A DNA stretch of 64,000 nucleotides. Origin: Deltaproteobacteria bacterium. Its GTDB lineage: Bacteria > Desulfobacterota > DSM-4660 > Desulfatiglandales > Desulfatiglandaceae. The DNA is taken from positions 1-64,000 of the forward strand of contig JAFDGR010000004.1 in NCBI GenBank assembly GCA_019309145.1, in the 5' to 3' direction. Positions 9,007 through 17,345 of this stretch are shown here, piece after piece (position 1 is the stretch's first letter; every line of letters starts with the position of its first letter). The translations under genes and the position numbers were made by a program. The notes beneath the pieces were generated by a model, which worked only from the letters and a program-made list of their open reading frames with translations, was not told the origin of the DNA and searched no databases.

Positions 9007-9170
9007 GGAAAGCATGCTTCGTCAGGCACGAAAAAAGGTATCATATGCTGTGCCCTTATAGGTAGCCGTTGATTGAAGCATTTTGTGCCGGGGAATCAAG
9101 TTTTTTCATTTACTGAAGGATCCGGCAAGAGCTAGGGCGGGATTTTGGAATTTTTGGAGGTTGTTGGTTG

Positions 9171-9707
9171 ATGAAAATACAGGGAAGGGCATGGAAGGTC
9201 GGAGATCACGTGGATACAGACCTGATTATCCCCGCGAGATTTCTTAATATATCTGATAAGAACGAATTAGCAAAACACTGTTTCGCGGACTTGAAACCGG
9301 ATTTTGTTGAAAGGGTATGTCCCGGGGATATCCTGGTTGCCGGGGTCAATTTCGGGTGTGGATCCTCAAGGGAACATGCGCCATGGGCCATGAAGCAAGC
9401 CGGAATAGGCGCGGTCATCGCCAAGAGTTTCGCGAGGATTTTCTACCGGAACGCTTTTAATATCGGGCTGCCCATCCTCGAGTCGGAAGAAGCACCGGAT
9501 CAGATTGAAGAAGGTGACGCACTGGCCCTGGATTTCTCCACCGGGGAAATCGTAAACGAAAACAGTGCAAAAAGATTCCAGGCAAGGCCGGTTCCCGCGT
9601 TCATACGTTCCATCATAGATGCGGGTGGCCTAGTGGAGTATGTGAGAAAGACGCAGGGCCAAGGGGCTATCCGCCGCAGTAGATTGCCTGTGAGAAATGC
9701 GGGCTAA
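9171..9707 (+). CDS. leuD: 3-isopropylmalate dehydratase small subunit
   Basis: A 178-residue swivelling subunit that completes the LeuCD isomerase. It begins MKIQGRAWKVGDHVDTDLI and contains the conserved FGCGSSREHAPWA motif (about 62-74). The start is taken at ATG 9171; a TTG immediately before it is less likely. The C-terminus runs about 15 residues beyond the usual 163 with a basic tail (IRRSRLPVRNAG). The next gene, ilvB, follows within about 14 bp with its ribosome site overlapping the leuD end. Confidence 0.93.
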   Translation: MKIQGRAWKVGDHVDTDLIIPARFLNISDKNELAKHCFADLKPDFVERVCPGDILVAGVNFGCGSSREHAPWAMKQAGIGAVIAKSFARIFYRNAFNIGLPILESEEAPDQIEEGDALALDFSTGEIVNENSAKRFQARPVPAFIRSIIDAGGLVEYVRKTQGQGAIRRSRLPVRNAG

Positions 9708-9720
9708 AAAGGAGATTGGC

Positions 9721-11409
9721 ATGAAAACGTTCACAGGAGCGGAGATCCTGCTCAAAAGTTTGAAGGAAGAAGGGGTTGATACCATTTTCGGGTATCCCGG
9801 GGGAGCAGTCATTGATATTTATGATCAGCTCGCCAAAAGCGACATACGTCATATCCTGGTTCGTCATGAACAGGGAGCCGTCCACGCAGCCGACGGGTAT
9901 GCGCGGGCATCGGGGAAAGTGGGAGTGTGCCTGGCCACGTCCGGTCCAGGTGCTACCAATACGGTGACCGGCATTGCCACGGCCTATTCGGATTCCATCC
10001 CCATTGTCGTGCTGACCGGACAGGTGCCGAGGACACTCATCGGGAACGACGCATTTCAGGAGGTGGATATTGTTGGGATCACCCGGCCCTGTACCAAGCA
10101 CAACTACCTCGTGACCGATGTCAATGACCTGGGGAGGGTGATCAGAGAGGCCTTCTACCTGGCCCGGTCGGGAAGGCCGGGCCCGGTCCTGGTGGACCTT
10201 CCAAAGGATCTTATGAGCATGCAGGGGCCATATCATCAGGGCAGGGATGTCACCCTGAAATCCTATCAACCAACGTATAAACCGCACCTGAAACAGCTCT
10301 CCAAGGTGATCGACCTCATAAAAGAGGCCAAAAGGCCCATGATACTCGCGGGGGGAGGTGTGGGGCTCTCAAAGGCATCCGACGGATTGAGAAAACTGGC
10401 AAGAAAGATCGTGGCGCCCGTCAGCACGACACTCATGGGCCTGGGCACTTTCCCGGCCAGTGATCAACTCTGGCTGGGTATGATAGGAATGCACGGGACC
10501 TACCGGGCCAACATGTCCACTGGGGCATGTGACCTGCTTATCGCCGTGGGTGTTCGGTTTGATGATCGGGTAACGGGAAAAACCGATGCCTTTGCTTCCC
10601 AGGCGAAGATTGTTCATATCGATATTGATCCCACCTCCATCAGGAAAAATATCCCGGTCACCATCCCTGTGGTCGGTGATTGCGGGTTGACCCTAGAGAT
10701 CCTGAATGATTTGCTTGAGAAAGAGACCATGAACGGGATCAGGAAGGTGCGGGAGCCCTGGCTTCAGCAGATCGAGGAATGGAAGAGCACGAATCCTCTC
10801 GCGTATGAACAACAAGAGGTCACCAAGCCCCAGTTTGTGATTGAGAGGCTTTACCGGCTTACCAGGGGGGAGGCGATCGTGGCAACAGAAGTGGGGCAGA
10901 ATCAGATGTGGGCGGCCCAGTATTACCACCTGGACGCTCCCCATTCATTCATTACCTCGGGAGGGCTGGGATGCATGGGTTTTGGTCTCCCCGCGGCCAT
11001 CGGCGCCCAGGTCGCGAACCCGGGAAAGCTGGTGGTGGATATCGCCGGAGACGGGAGTATCCAGATGAACATCCAGGAATTGGCCACGGCAGTACAGTAT
11101 AAACTGCCGGTCAAGGTGGTGATCCTCAATAACCAGTACCTGGGCATGGTGAGGCAGTGGCAAGAGCTCTTCTACGAAAAATGCTACGCATGCACCCACA
11201 TGGAGCATGCGCCCGATTTCGTAAAACTGGCCGAGGCCTATGGGGCGGCAGGATTGCGGGCCACAACACCGGACGAGGTGGAACCGGTACTGAAGGAGGG
11301 GCTTGCCCTGGAAGGACCCGTGCTGATGGATTTTCACGTGGAAAAGGAAGAAGGGGTTTATCCGATGGTTCCGGCGGGTGCCCCCATTACGGAGATGCTG
11401 CTGGTGTAG
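9721..11409 (+). CDS. ilvB: acetolactate synthase large subunit
   Basis: A 562-residue thiamine-diphosphate enzyme making acetolactate (valine, leucine) and acetohydroxybutyrate (isoleucine). It shows GYPGGAVIDIYDQL with the catalytic Glu region RHEQGAVHAADGYAR at the N-terminus and the ThDP motif GDGSIQMNIQELATA near residue 445. ATG 9721 is preferred, with AAGGAG 6 nt upstream; the ORF opens 24 bp earlier over the end of leuD. It works with the regulatory subunit encoded next. Confidence 0.95.
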   Translation: MKTFTGAEILLKSLKEEGVDTIFGYPGGAVIDIYDQLAKSDIRHILVRHEQGAVHAADGYARASGKVGVCLATSGPGATNTVTGIATAYSDSIPIVVLTGQVPRTLIGNDAFQEVDIVGITRPCTKHNYLVTDVNDLGRVIREAFYLARSGRPGPVLVDLPKDLMSMQGPYHQGRDVTLKSYQPTYKPHLKQLSKVIDLIKEAKRPMILAGGGVGLSKASDGLRKLARKIVAPVSTTLMGLGTFPASDQLWLGMIGMHGTYRANMSTGACDLLIAVGVRFDDRVTGKTDAFASQAKIVHIDIDPTSIRKNIPVTIPVVGDCGLTLEILNDLLEKETMNGIRKVREPWLQQIEEWKSTNPLAYEQQEVTKPQFVIERLYRLTRGEAIVATEVGQNQMWAAQYYHLDAPHSFITSGGLGCMGFGLPAAIGAQVANPGKLVVDIAGDGSIQMNIQELATAVQYKLPVKVVILNNQYLGMVRQWQELFYEKCYACTHMEHAPDFVKLAEAYGAAGLRATTPDEVEPVLKEGLALEGPVLMDFHVEKEEGVYPMVPAGAPITEMLLV

Positions 11410-11446
11410 CACTACGGTGAGAGGACGGGTAAAGGAGAAGAAAGAG

Positions 11447-11944
11447 GTGAATAGGGAAGAAGGCGAAAGGCATATCCTGTCCATCCTGGTGGAAAACCAG
11501 CCCGGCGTGCTGTCCAGGGTGGCGGGACTTTTCAGCGGGAGGGGCTTTAATATTGAGAGTCTGTGTGTGGCAGAGACAATGGACCCCGATGTCTCCAGGA
11601 TTACCCTGGTGACCATTGGGGATATGGGGGTGGTGGAACAGGTAAAGAAACAGCTGAACAAGCTGGTTGATGTGTTGAAGGTTGTTGATTTTACCGGTGA
11701 AAATTTTGTGCAGCGGGAAATGGCCCTGATCAAGGTTCGTGCGAAGCCTGAAAACCGTGCCGAAATTCTCCGGATGGTGGATATTTTCAGGTGCCGGATC
11801 GTGGATGTGGGGGCTGAATATTACACGGTCGAGCTTACCGGTGATGAAGGGAAGATGCGGGCATTCTTGAATCTCTTGAAGCCCATGGGAATGAAGGAAA
11901 TAGCAAGGACCGGGGCGTTGGCCCTGGCCCGGGAAAAAAAGTAA
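11447..11944 (+). CDS. ilvN: acetolactate synthase small (regulatory) subunit
   Basis: A 165-residue regulatory subunit that gives valine feedback inhibition. An N-terminal ACT domain (ILSILVENQPGVLSRVAGLF) is followed by the typical C-terminal domain. GTG at 11447 is chosen because AAGGAG lies 9 nt before it and the length fits IlvN/IlvH (160-170). The open frame extends upstream over the end of ilvB, but those residues are unlike the family. It is followed 10 bp later by ilvC. Confidence 0.92.
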   Translation: MNREEGERHILSILVENQPGVLSRVAGLFSGRGFNIESLCVAETMDPDVSRITLVTIGDMGVVEQVKKQLNKLVDVLKVVDFTGENFVQREMALIKVRAKPENRAEILRMVDIFRCRIVDVGAEYYTVELTGDEGKMRAFLNLLKPMGMKEIARTGALALAREKK

Positions 11945-11954
11945 AGGAGTAATT

Positions 11955-13010
11955 ATGGCAGAAATAGATTTTGGTGGAGTGGTGGAAGAGGTCGTAACGT
12001 CGGAGGAATTTCCCCTTGCAAAGGCCCAGGAAGTCCTCAAGGATGAAACGGTTGCGGTCCTGGGATACGGCGTGCAGGGACCGGGGCAGGCCCTGAACAT
12101 GCGTGATAACGGCATCAGGGTGATCGTGGGTCAGCGCGAGGGAGGCAGTTCGTGGCAGCGGGCCATGGATGACGGCTTTATTCCCGGAGAGACACTCTTC
12201 CCGCTTGAAGAGGCGGCGAAAAAAGGCACCATCATACAATACCTGGTCTCAGACGCGGGACAGGTTGCCACGTGGCCGGCCATAAAAACGTGCCTGCAGT
12301 CGGGCGATGCGCTGTATTTTTCGCACGGATTCTCAATTGTCTACAAGGAGCAAACAGGGATCATCCCGCCTGCTGATGTTGATGTGATCATGGTGGCCCC
12401 GAAAGGTTCCGGTCGTACGGTCCGGGCCAACTTTCTAGAGGGAAGCGGCATCAACTCCAGTTACGCGGTTTTTCAGGATGCTACCGGCCGTGCTGAAGAA
12501 AGGACCCTGGCGCTTGGCATAGCGATCGGGTCAGGATATCTTTTTCCCACGACGTTTGAGAAGGAGGTACACAGCGATCTGACCGGGGAGCGGGGCGTCC
12601 TGATGGGGTGCCTGGCCGGCGTGATGGAGGCGCAGTACGAACTTCTTCGAAGGCACGGGCACAGCCCGAGCGAGGCATTCAACGAGACGGTGGAAGAGTT
12701 GACCCAGAGCCTGATCAGGCTGGTGGCGGAAAACGGGATGGATTGGATGTTCGCGAACTGCAGTACCACGGCACAGCGGGGCGCACTGGACTGGAAAGAC
12801 CGGTTCAAGGAGGCGGTCAATCCTGTTTTCGAAGAACTCCACCAGCGTGTTGTGTCCGGAGAGGAAACAAGGATTGTGCTTGAGGCCAACAGTGCACCCG
12901 ATTACCGCGTAGGACTTGAAAAGGAACTGGAAACCATAAGAAACTCCGAGATGTGGCGCGCAGGGGCGGCGGTCCGGGCACTCAGGCCGGAAAACCGGAA
13001 GAGGACCTAG
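11955..13010 (+). CDS. ilvC: ketol-acid reductoisomerase
   Basis: A 351-residue NAD(P)H-dependent reductoisomerase of the valine/leucine/isoleucine pathway. The Rossmann motif reads LGYGVQGPGQALN, unlike the GYGSQGHAHALN of the E. coli class. The cofactor-selectivity loop is GQREGGSSW. Metal-binding acidic residues occur in the C-terminal knotted domain (GERGVLMGCLAGVMEAQYE). The GYGVQGPGQA form is known from plant, fungal and some bacterial enzymes. Class I length. ATG with AAGGAG upstream. It is translated immediately after ilvN. Confidence 0.93.
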   Translation: MAEIDFGGVVEEVVTSEEFPLAKAQEVLKDETVAVLGYGVQGPGQALNMRDNGIRVIVGQREGGSSWQRAMDDGFIPGETLFPLEEAAKKGTIIQYLVSDAGQVATWPAIKTCLQSGDALYFSHGFSIVYKEQTGIIPPADVDVIMVAPKGSGRTVRANFLEGSGINSSYAVFQDATGRAEERTLALGIAIGSGYLFPTTFEKEVHSDLTGERGVLMGCLAGVMEAQYELLRRHGHSPSEAFNETVEELTQSLIRLVAENGMDWMFANCSTTAQRGALDWKDRFKEAVNPVFEELHQRVVSGEETRIVLEANSAPDYRVGLEKELETIRNSEMWRAGAAVRALRPENRKRT

Positions 13011-13013
13011 CCG

Positions 13014-14096
13014 GTGGAAAGGGAAACGAAGAAGGATAGAACCTATGCCATCGGCCTTATCCCCGGCGACGGGACCGGACCGGAAGTGGTGACCGAAGGC
13101 GTTAAGGTACTGGAGGCGATCTCAAATAGATTTGGAGTGGGATTTCAGTTCACAGCCTTTGACCTGGGAGGAGAAACCTACATGAGGGATGGGACCTTGC
13201 TGCCGGACCCGGTTGTTGAACAGTTGAGATCCCTGGATGCACTCTTTCTCGGCGCCATCGGACACCCCGATGTGAAACCCGGTATCCTGGAAAGGGGAAT
13301 ACTGCTGCAACTGCGTTTCGCACTGGATCTCTATATCAATCTGCGGCCGGTCGTCCTTTTTCCCGGGGTTTTTACTCCGTTGAAGAACAAAATGCCTGAA
13401 GATATTGATTTCATCGTCATACGGGAAAACTCTGAAGGGATGTATGCGGGGGGTGGTGGTTTTTTCAAGAAAGGCACCCCTGATGAAGTGGCTCTCCAGG
13501 AATCCGTCAATACCAGGAAAGGGGTGGAGCGGTGTGTCAGATATGCTTATGAATACTGCCGGAAAAGGGATCGGAAAAAACACCTCACCCTCTGCGCCAA
13601 GACCAATGTCCTGGCCTACGAATCTGACCTATGGTACAGGGTATTCCAGGAACTGCATGATTCCTATCCTGACGTGGAAATTGATTACCAGCACGTGGAT
13701 GCCCTCTGCATGTGGATGATAAAAAATCCTGAGCAGTTTGATGTGATCGTGACAAATAATCTTTTTGGAGATATTATCACGGATATCGGGGCTATTATCC
13801 AGGGTGGAATGGGAATCGCGGCCGGAGGGAACATCAATCCTGAAGGCAATGCCATGTTCGAGCCCATTGGCGGGTCGGCACCCAAGTATACGGGCCTTGG
13901 GAAGATTAATCCCATGGCCGCCATCTCGGCTGTGCAGATGATGCTCGATTACCTGGGAGAGGACACTGCTGCTCAAGCGGTTTTAGCGGCGATCAAGAAG
14001 GTTGTGAAAAATGATCTCCAGAGCCTCAGCGCCGGCAGGATGGGATATTCTACCAGCGAGGTTGGGGATCTGGTGGTAAGGGCCCTCACGGGGTAA
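13014..14096 (+). CDS. leuB: 3-isopropylmalate dehydrogenase
   Basis: A 360-residue beta-decarboxylating dehydrogenase that oxidises 3-isopropylmalate. In this pathway it probably also handles beta-methylmalate from citramalate. It begins IGLIPGDGTGPEVV and shows the NAD-binding EPIGGSAPKYTG segment (about residue 283). The region RENSEGMYAGGGGFFKKGT resembles tartrate dehydrogenase/LeuB relatives, so substrate range is not certain from sequence alone. The start is GTG, 4 bp after the ilvC stop. The operon context makes LeuB the best reading. Confidence 0.85.
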   Translation: MERETKKDRTYAIGLIPGDGTGPEVVTEGVKVLEAISNRFGVGFQFTAFDLGGETYMRDGTLLPDPVVEQLRSLDALFLGAIGHPDVKPGILERGILLQLRFALDLYINLRPVVLFPGVFTPLKNKMPEDIDFIVIRENSEGMYAGGGGFFKKGTPDEVALQESVNTRKGVERCVRYAYEYCRKRDRKKHLTLCAKTNVLAYESDLWYRVFQELHDSYPDVEIDYQHVDALCMWMIKNPEQFDVIVTNNLFGDIITDIGAIIQGGMGIAAGGNINPEGNAMFEPIGGSAPKYTGLGKINPMAAISAVQMMLDYLGEDTAAQAVLAAIKKVVKNDLQSLSAGRMGYSTSEVGDLVVRALTG

Positions 14097-14109
14097 TGAT
14101 CGGGGAACA

Positions 14110-14922
14110 ATGGAAGACGTGACCATCGGAGCCGTGTGCATGCATGCAGAGCCGGGTCAGGTGGATGAGAACCTGGCTGTGATTGCCCGGTTCACTGCCG
14201 AAGCAGCAGCAAAAGGTGCAGGTATCGTCTGTTTCCCGGAATGCAGCCTGACCGGCTATTCCCTGGATCCCGGGCAAGCGAATGCCTGTGCCATTTCCCT
14301 TGATCGGGCAGGATCCCTTCTGAACGCTGTTGCCAGGGATTCCGGCGTTGTGGTCATTGCCGGGCTGGCAGAGGATTCCGGGGATGCAGGATTCTTTATC
14401 ACCCAGGTTGTTGTGGACCCTGAAGGACTCATCGGTGTGCACAGGAAATCGCACCTGGGTCCACCGGAAAGAGGTCTTTACCAGGCGACCGGTACAATAG
14501 GAACGGTCTCTTTCCGTGGTATTACTGCCGGGATACAGCTCTGTTACGAGACCCACTTCCCCGAGATCAGTACTACCATGGCCTTGAGCGGGGCCGAGGT
14601 GCTCTTTTGCCCCCATGCATCACCCCGTGGGACCGGGGAAGAAAAGCTCTTAAGCTGGCTCAGGCATCTGCCTGCCAGGGCCTTTGACAACGGTGTCTTT
14701 GTGGTGGCATGCAACCAGGTGGGGAAGACATCAGCAGGATTTTCTTTCCCGGGCGTTGCCGTGGTCATTGGGCCCGATGGACGGGTCGATGCCACGTACA
14801 CCGGAAACGAGGAAAGGATTCTTCTCGCTTCGCTTCAAGCTACAAAACTCATCAATATCCGGGAAAATCGCATGGCGTATTTTCTCCCCCACAGAAGGCC
14901 GCCCCTTTACAAAACGGAATAA
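14110..14922 (+). CDS. nitrilase-superfamily carbon-nitrogen hydrolase
   Basis: A 270-residue member of the nitrilase/omega-amidase superfamily. The Glu-Lys-Cys catalytic triad is visible: E44 in FPECSLTGYS, K113 in HRKSHLG and C145 in QLCYETHFPE. Such enzymes hydrolyse amides, N-carbamoyl compounds or nitriles; the substrate cannot be read from the sequence. It begins 13 bp after leuB and is probably the last gene of the leu-ilv transcript, ending at a hairpin shared with dsrC. A role in repairing or deaminating pathway by-products is possible but unsupported. Confidence 0.8.
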   Translation: MEDVTIGAVCMHAEPGQVDENLAVIARFTAEAAAKGAGIVCFPECSLTGYSLDPGQANACAISLDRAGSLLNAVARDSGVVVIAGLAEDSGDAGFFITQVVVDPEGLIGVHRKSHLGPPERGLYQATGTIGTVSFRGITAGIQLCYETHFPEISTTMALSGAEVLFCPHASPRGTGEEKLLSWLRHLPARAFDNGVFVVACNQVGKTSAGFSFPGVAVVIGPDGRVDATYTGNEERILLASLQATKLINIRENRMAYFLPHRRPPLYKTE

Positions 14923-14984
14923 TGCACCGGCGCATCCTGGGGAGCTCTGTTCTTCTCTTGGTTTTTGTAGTGGGTTCCTGAAAT

Positions 14985-15028
14985 AGAAAAGGCACACGAG
15001 GCCGGATTTCGGTCTCTTGCGCCTTTCT
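14985..15028. terminator. bidirectional terminator between the nitrilase gene and dsrC
   Basis: An imperfect long inverted repeat (AGAAAAGGCACACGAGGCCG and its near-complement TCGGTCTCTTGCGCCTTTCT) lies between two convergent genes. Both arms end in A- or T-rich stretches, as expected for a terminator working in both directions. Confidence 0.6.
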
Positions 15029-15055
15029 TGTTTCGGATTATCCCGATTGGACGGG

Positions 15056-15373
15056 TTATACGCAACCGGTTGGTTTGGGAAGGCCTGCCATTTTACAGGC
15101 GCCTTTACCCGGTCCACTTGGAAACAGCTCGTAGATGTACTTCAGTTTGTAGCCGGTGACTTTGGAGAGAATCCGCACCATGGGGGCAATTCCATTTTTC
15201 TTGTAGTAGTCCTGGAGAACTTTGATCACCTTCCAGTGCTCATCGGTCAATTCCTCGATTCCCTCGGTGGTCTTGACGTGTCTGACCCAGGCTTCATTCC
15301 AATTGTTGAAATCATCGATGAAACCATCTTCATCAACATTGAAGGTCTGTCCTTCAAATTCCACTGTTGGCAT
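15056..15373 (-). CDS. dsrC: DsrC sulfur carrier / sulfite reductase substrate protein
   Basis: A 105-residue DsrC/TusE-family protein. DsrC takes up the sulfur of sulfite as a trisulfide on DsrAB and carries it to a membrane or soluble reductase. The C-terminal arm is intact: C93 (GACKMAG) and the penultimate C104 (TGCV) are both present, which distinguishes true DsrC from TusE-like proteins with only one. A strong AGGAGGG site precedes the start. It has its own near-consensus promoter just upstream (15442-15470). It lies within 2 kb of dsrABD; in many sulfate reducers dsrC is elsewhere. Confidence 0.96.
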   Translation of the reverse strand: MPTVEFEGQTFNVDEDGFIDDFNNWNEAWVRHVKTTEGIEELTDEHWKVIKVLQDYYKKNGIAPMVRILSKVTGYKLKYIYELFPSGPGKGACKMAGLPKPTGCV

Positions 15374-15441
15374 ACCTTTTACCCTCCTTTTTTTAGAAAT
15401 AATGCTACCTTAGATAGCTTTAGTCCCCATTTAGAAGATTG

Positions 15442-15470
15442 AATATAGGACATATTTTTCATGATGTCAA
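15442..15470 (-). promoter_or_regulatory. dsrC promoter
   Basis: Read on the minus strand: TTGACA (15470-15465), a 17-bp spacer, then TATATT (15447-15442). Near-perfect sigma-70 promoter, giving a leader of about 60 nt before dsrC. It lies just downstream of the dsrN stop, so dsrC can be expressed independently and strongly. Confidence 0.75.
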
Positions 15471-15483
15471 TTATTGTTTTTGC

Positions 15484-16893
15484 TCATTTGTGAATTTTTT
15501 CTATTTTTCTTTTCAGAGCCGCACCACAGAAGGTCCTGGCCCAGGTGGGATCCCCGGCCCCGTGAATATGAGTATAGGTGGCAAGGAGATTATGCTTTAC
15601 GATGCCGTCATGGACCCCGTCAACGCCATGGCCTCTTTCTACGCGAAAAGCAAAGTGGAGGTCTTCCTCTGACATCAGAACGGCCCTTGAATAGTGAAAC
15701 TCATGGCCGCGGAGGCTTTTGCCGATGGGATAGAAGGGGTTTGGCGCTGTTACTCGCATCACGGTATAACCATGTCCCTGGGGTTTCTTCTCAAGGAGAA
15801 ACTGGATGGGGAGCGCTCCAACCATTGGGTAGGACCGCTGATCCACGACAAGCGTTTCGCCCAGGTACATGAGCCCGCCGCATTCCGCGTACACCGGCAA
15901 CCCCTGGTTGATGGATTCTTTCAGGGAATGCCTGAACCCCGCGTTCCCGGCAAGGAGTTCAGCCTGCGTTTCAGGGAATCCGCCACCAATGTAAAGTGCA
16001 TCCAGATCAGGCAGACAGGGGTCGGAAACGGCATCCACCTTCACCAGGGTGGCACCGAGCCGTTCCAGTTGTTCCAGGTTTTCGGGATAGTAGAACCAGA
16101 AAGAGCGATCCAGGATATAGCCGATTCGCGGGCTGTCACCCTGTAACGTCGAGAGCTCTTTCGGAAATATCCCGGAGGAGGGAACGGCCAGCGGTTCCAC
16201 CTTTCGTGCCAGCTTCAGAATGCTGTCCATTTCGAGATGTTCATGTACGGCATCCCTTGCCCAGCGAATCGCCTTTTCGGAATGGTCTCTTTCCTGGTAG
16301 GGGACGAGTCCCATATGACGTTCCGGGAAGATGTTGCCGGCCAGTTTCGGGATCACGCCCAGTACGGGAATTTGACAGTATTCTTGAATGGCTCCGGTGA
16401 TCAGCGCGATTTGCCGGGGACCGGCGGCCCGGTTGAGTATCACTCCCGCGATGGTGAGGTCCGGATCAAAAGCCTGGCATCCCTTGACAATGGCCGCGAT
16501 GGTCCTGGTTGCCATGGAAACGTCCACGATCAGTATAACCGGGGCTTTCAGGACCTTGGCCAGTTCCGCGGTGCTGCAACGCCCGTGGATGTCAAGGCCG
16601 TCATAGAGACCACGGTTCCCTTCTATGAGCGAGATATCTGCCCCCCGGGACCGGGAGGCGAATGATGACAGGATCTGCTCATGGGTCATGAGGAAAGAAT
16701 CAAGGTTATAGCACTGCCGTCCGGCGGCGAAACTGTGCCAACCCGCGTCAATAAAGTCGGGCCCTTTTTTGAACGGGGCAACATCATATCCCATCTCCCG
16801 CCACGCGGCAATAAGCCCGAGGGTCAGGAATGTCTTGCCGGAGCCTCCTCGCAATCCCGCAAGAATCAGCCTTGGTTTATCGAACATTTTCAT
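15484..16893 (-). CDS. dsrN: cobyrinic acid a,c-diamide synthase-like amidase (DsrN)
   Basis: A 469-residue CbiA/CobB-family glutamine amidotransferase. A P-loop GGSGKT (16-21) starts the ATP-dependent N-terminal half. The C-terminal class I glutaminase half has its nucleophile C338 in YAECGGLMYLG and a downstream GHEFHYS. Next to dsr genes this protein is called DsrN and is thought to amidate siroheme to the siroamide form found in DsrAB; a role in cobalamin synthesis is equally compatible with the sequence. It is divergent from dsrA and lies 110 bp upstream of dsrC on the same strand. A second ATG two codons in is an alternative start. Confidence 0.88.
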   Translation of the reverse strand: MKMFDKPRLILAGLRGGSGKTFLTLGLIAAWREMGYDVAPFKKGPDFIDAGWHSFAAGRQCYNLDSFLMTHEQILSSFASRSRGADISLIEGNRGLYDGLDIHGRCSTAELAKVLKAPVILIVDVSMATRTIAAIVKGCQAFDPDLTIAGVILNRAAGPRQIALITGAIQEYCQIPVLGVIPKLAGNIFPERHMGLVPYQERDHSEKAIRWARDAVHEHLEMDSILKLARKVEPLAVPSSGIFPKELSTLQGDSPRIGYILDRSFWFYYPENLEQLERLGATLVKVDAVSDPCLPDLDALYIGGGFPETQAELLAGNAGFRHSLKESINQGLPVYAECGGLMYLGETLVVDQRSYPMVGALPIQFLLEKKPQGHGYTVMRVTAPNPFYPIGKSLRGHEFHYSRAVLMSEEDLHFAFRVERGHGVDGVHDGIVKHNLLATYTHIHGAGDPTWARTFCGAALKRKIEKIHK

Positions 16894-17345
16894 TTTTCAA
16901 TACCTTGTTCCGACACATGGTGAATCATTTTTGCGTCCAGGTTTTACAATATGGCAATGCGCTTGTGAAAACTTTCATTTTTTTTTATTGACAATGTCAA
17001 GAATTTTTTATTATAAAATAAATGTTAATGCGGGTTAACTATTTGAAAATTGAACTAATTACAATATTCACAAATAGTTAGTGTCTGTTCGCAACCGGAA
17101 TTCAGGCACGCAAGCGTTTCCAGGCCGGGAATGGACTATTTTTGGAATGGAAACAAGGAAATGACCCTGCTTTCTCATCAACACTGGCGAATGCGCCTCG
17201 GGACCGGAGAAAACAGGTGAAGAGAATGAAAAAGGAATAGTGATTTTTATGCAGGGAGGAGGTGAGGAGAGCGGCTTTTTTTATGTTTGTGTGATTTACT
17301 CCTTATAGGGAACGACTCTTCAAATAGCAAAAGGAGGCAATAATA
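16894..17345 (+). promoter_or_regulatory. dsrN/dsrA divergent regulatory region with the dsrABD promoter
   Basis: A 452-bp AT-rich spacer. A likely dsrA promoter is TTGACA (16988-16993), an 18-bp spacer and TATAAA (17012-17017). The -35 box is the left half of a perfect palindrome, TTGACAATGTCAA (16988-17000), a plausible operator for a CRP/FNR-type regulator. Just downstream in the 5' untranslated region lies an inverted repeat, TAACTATTTG (17036-17045) with its complement (17071-17080). The remaining 260 bp hold no clear element before the AAAGGAGG site of dsrA. Confidence 0.6.

Noticed and set aside
17036-17080. Riboswitch in the dsrA leader
   Set aside because: Only one simple inverted repeat is present; no conserved riboswitch core was recognised.
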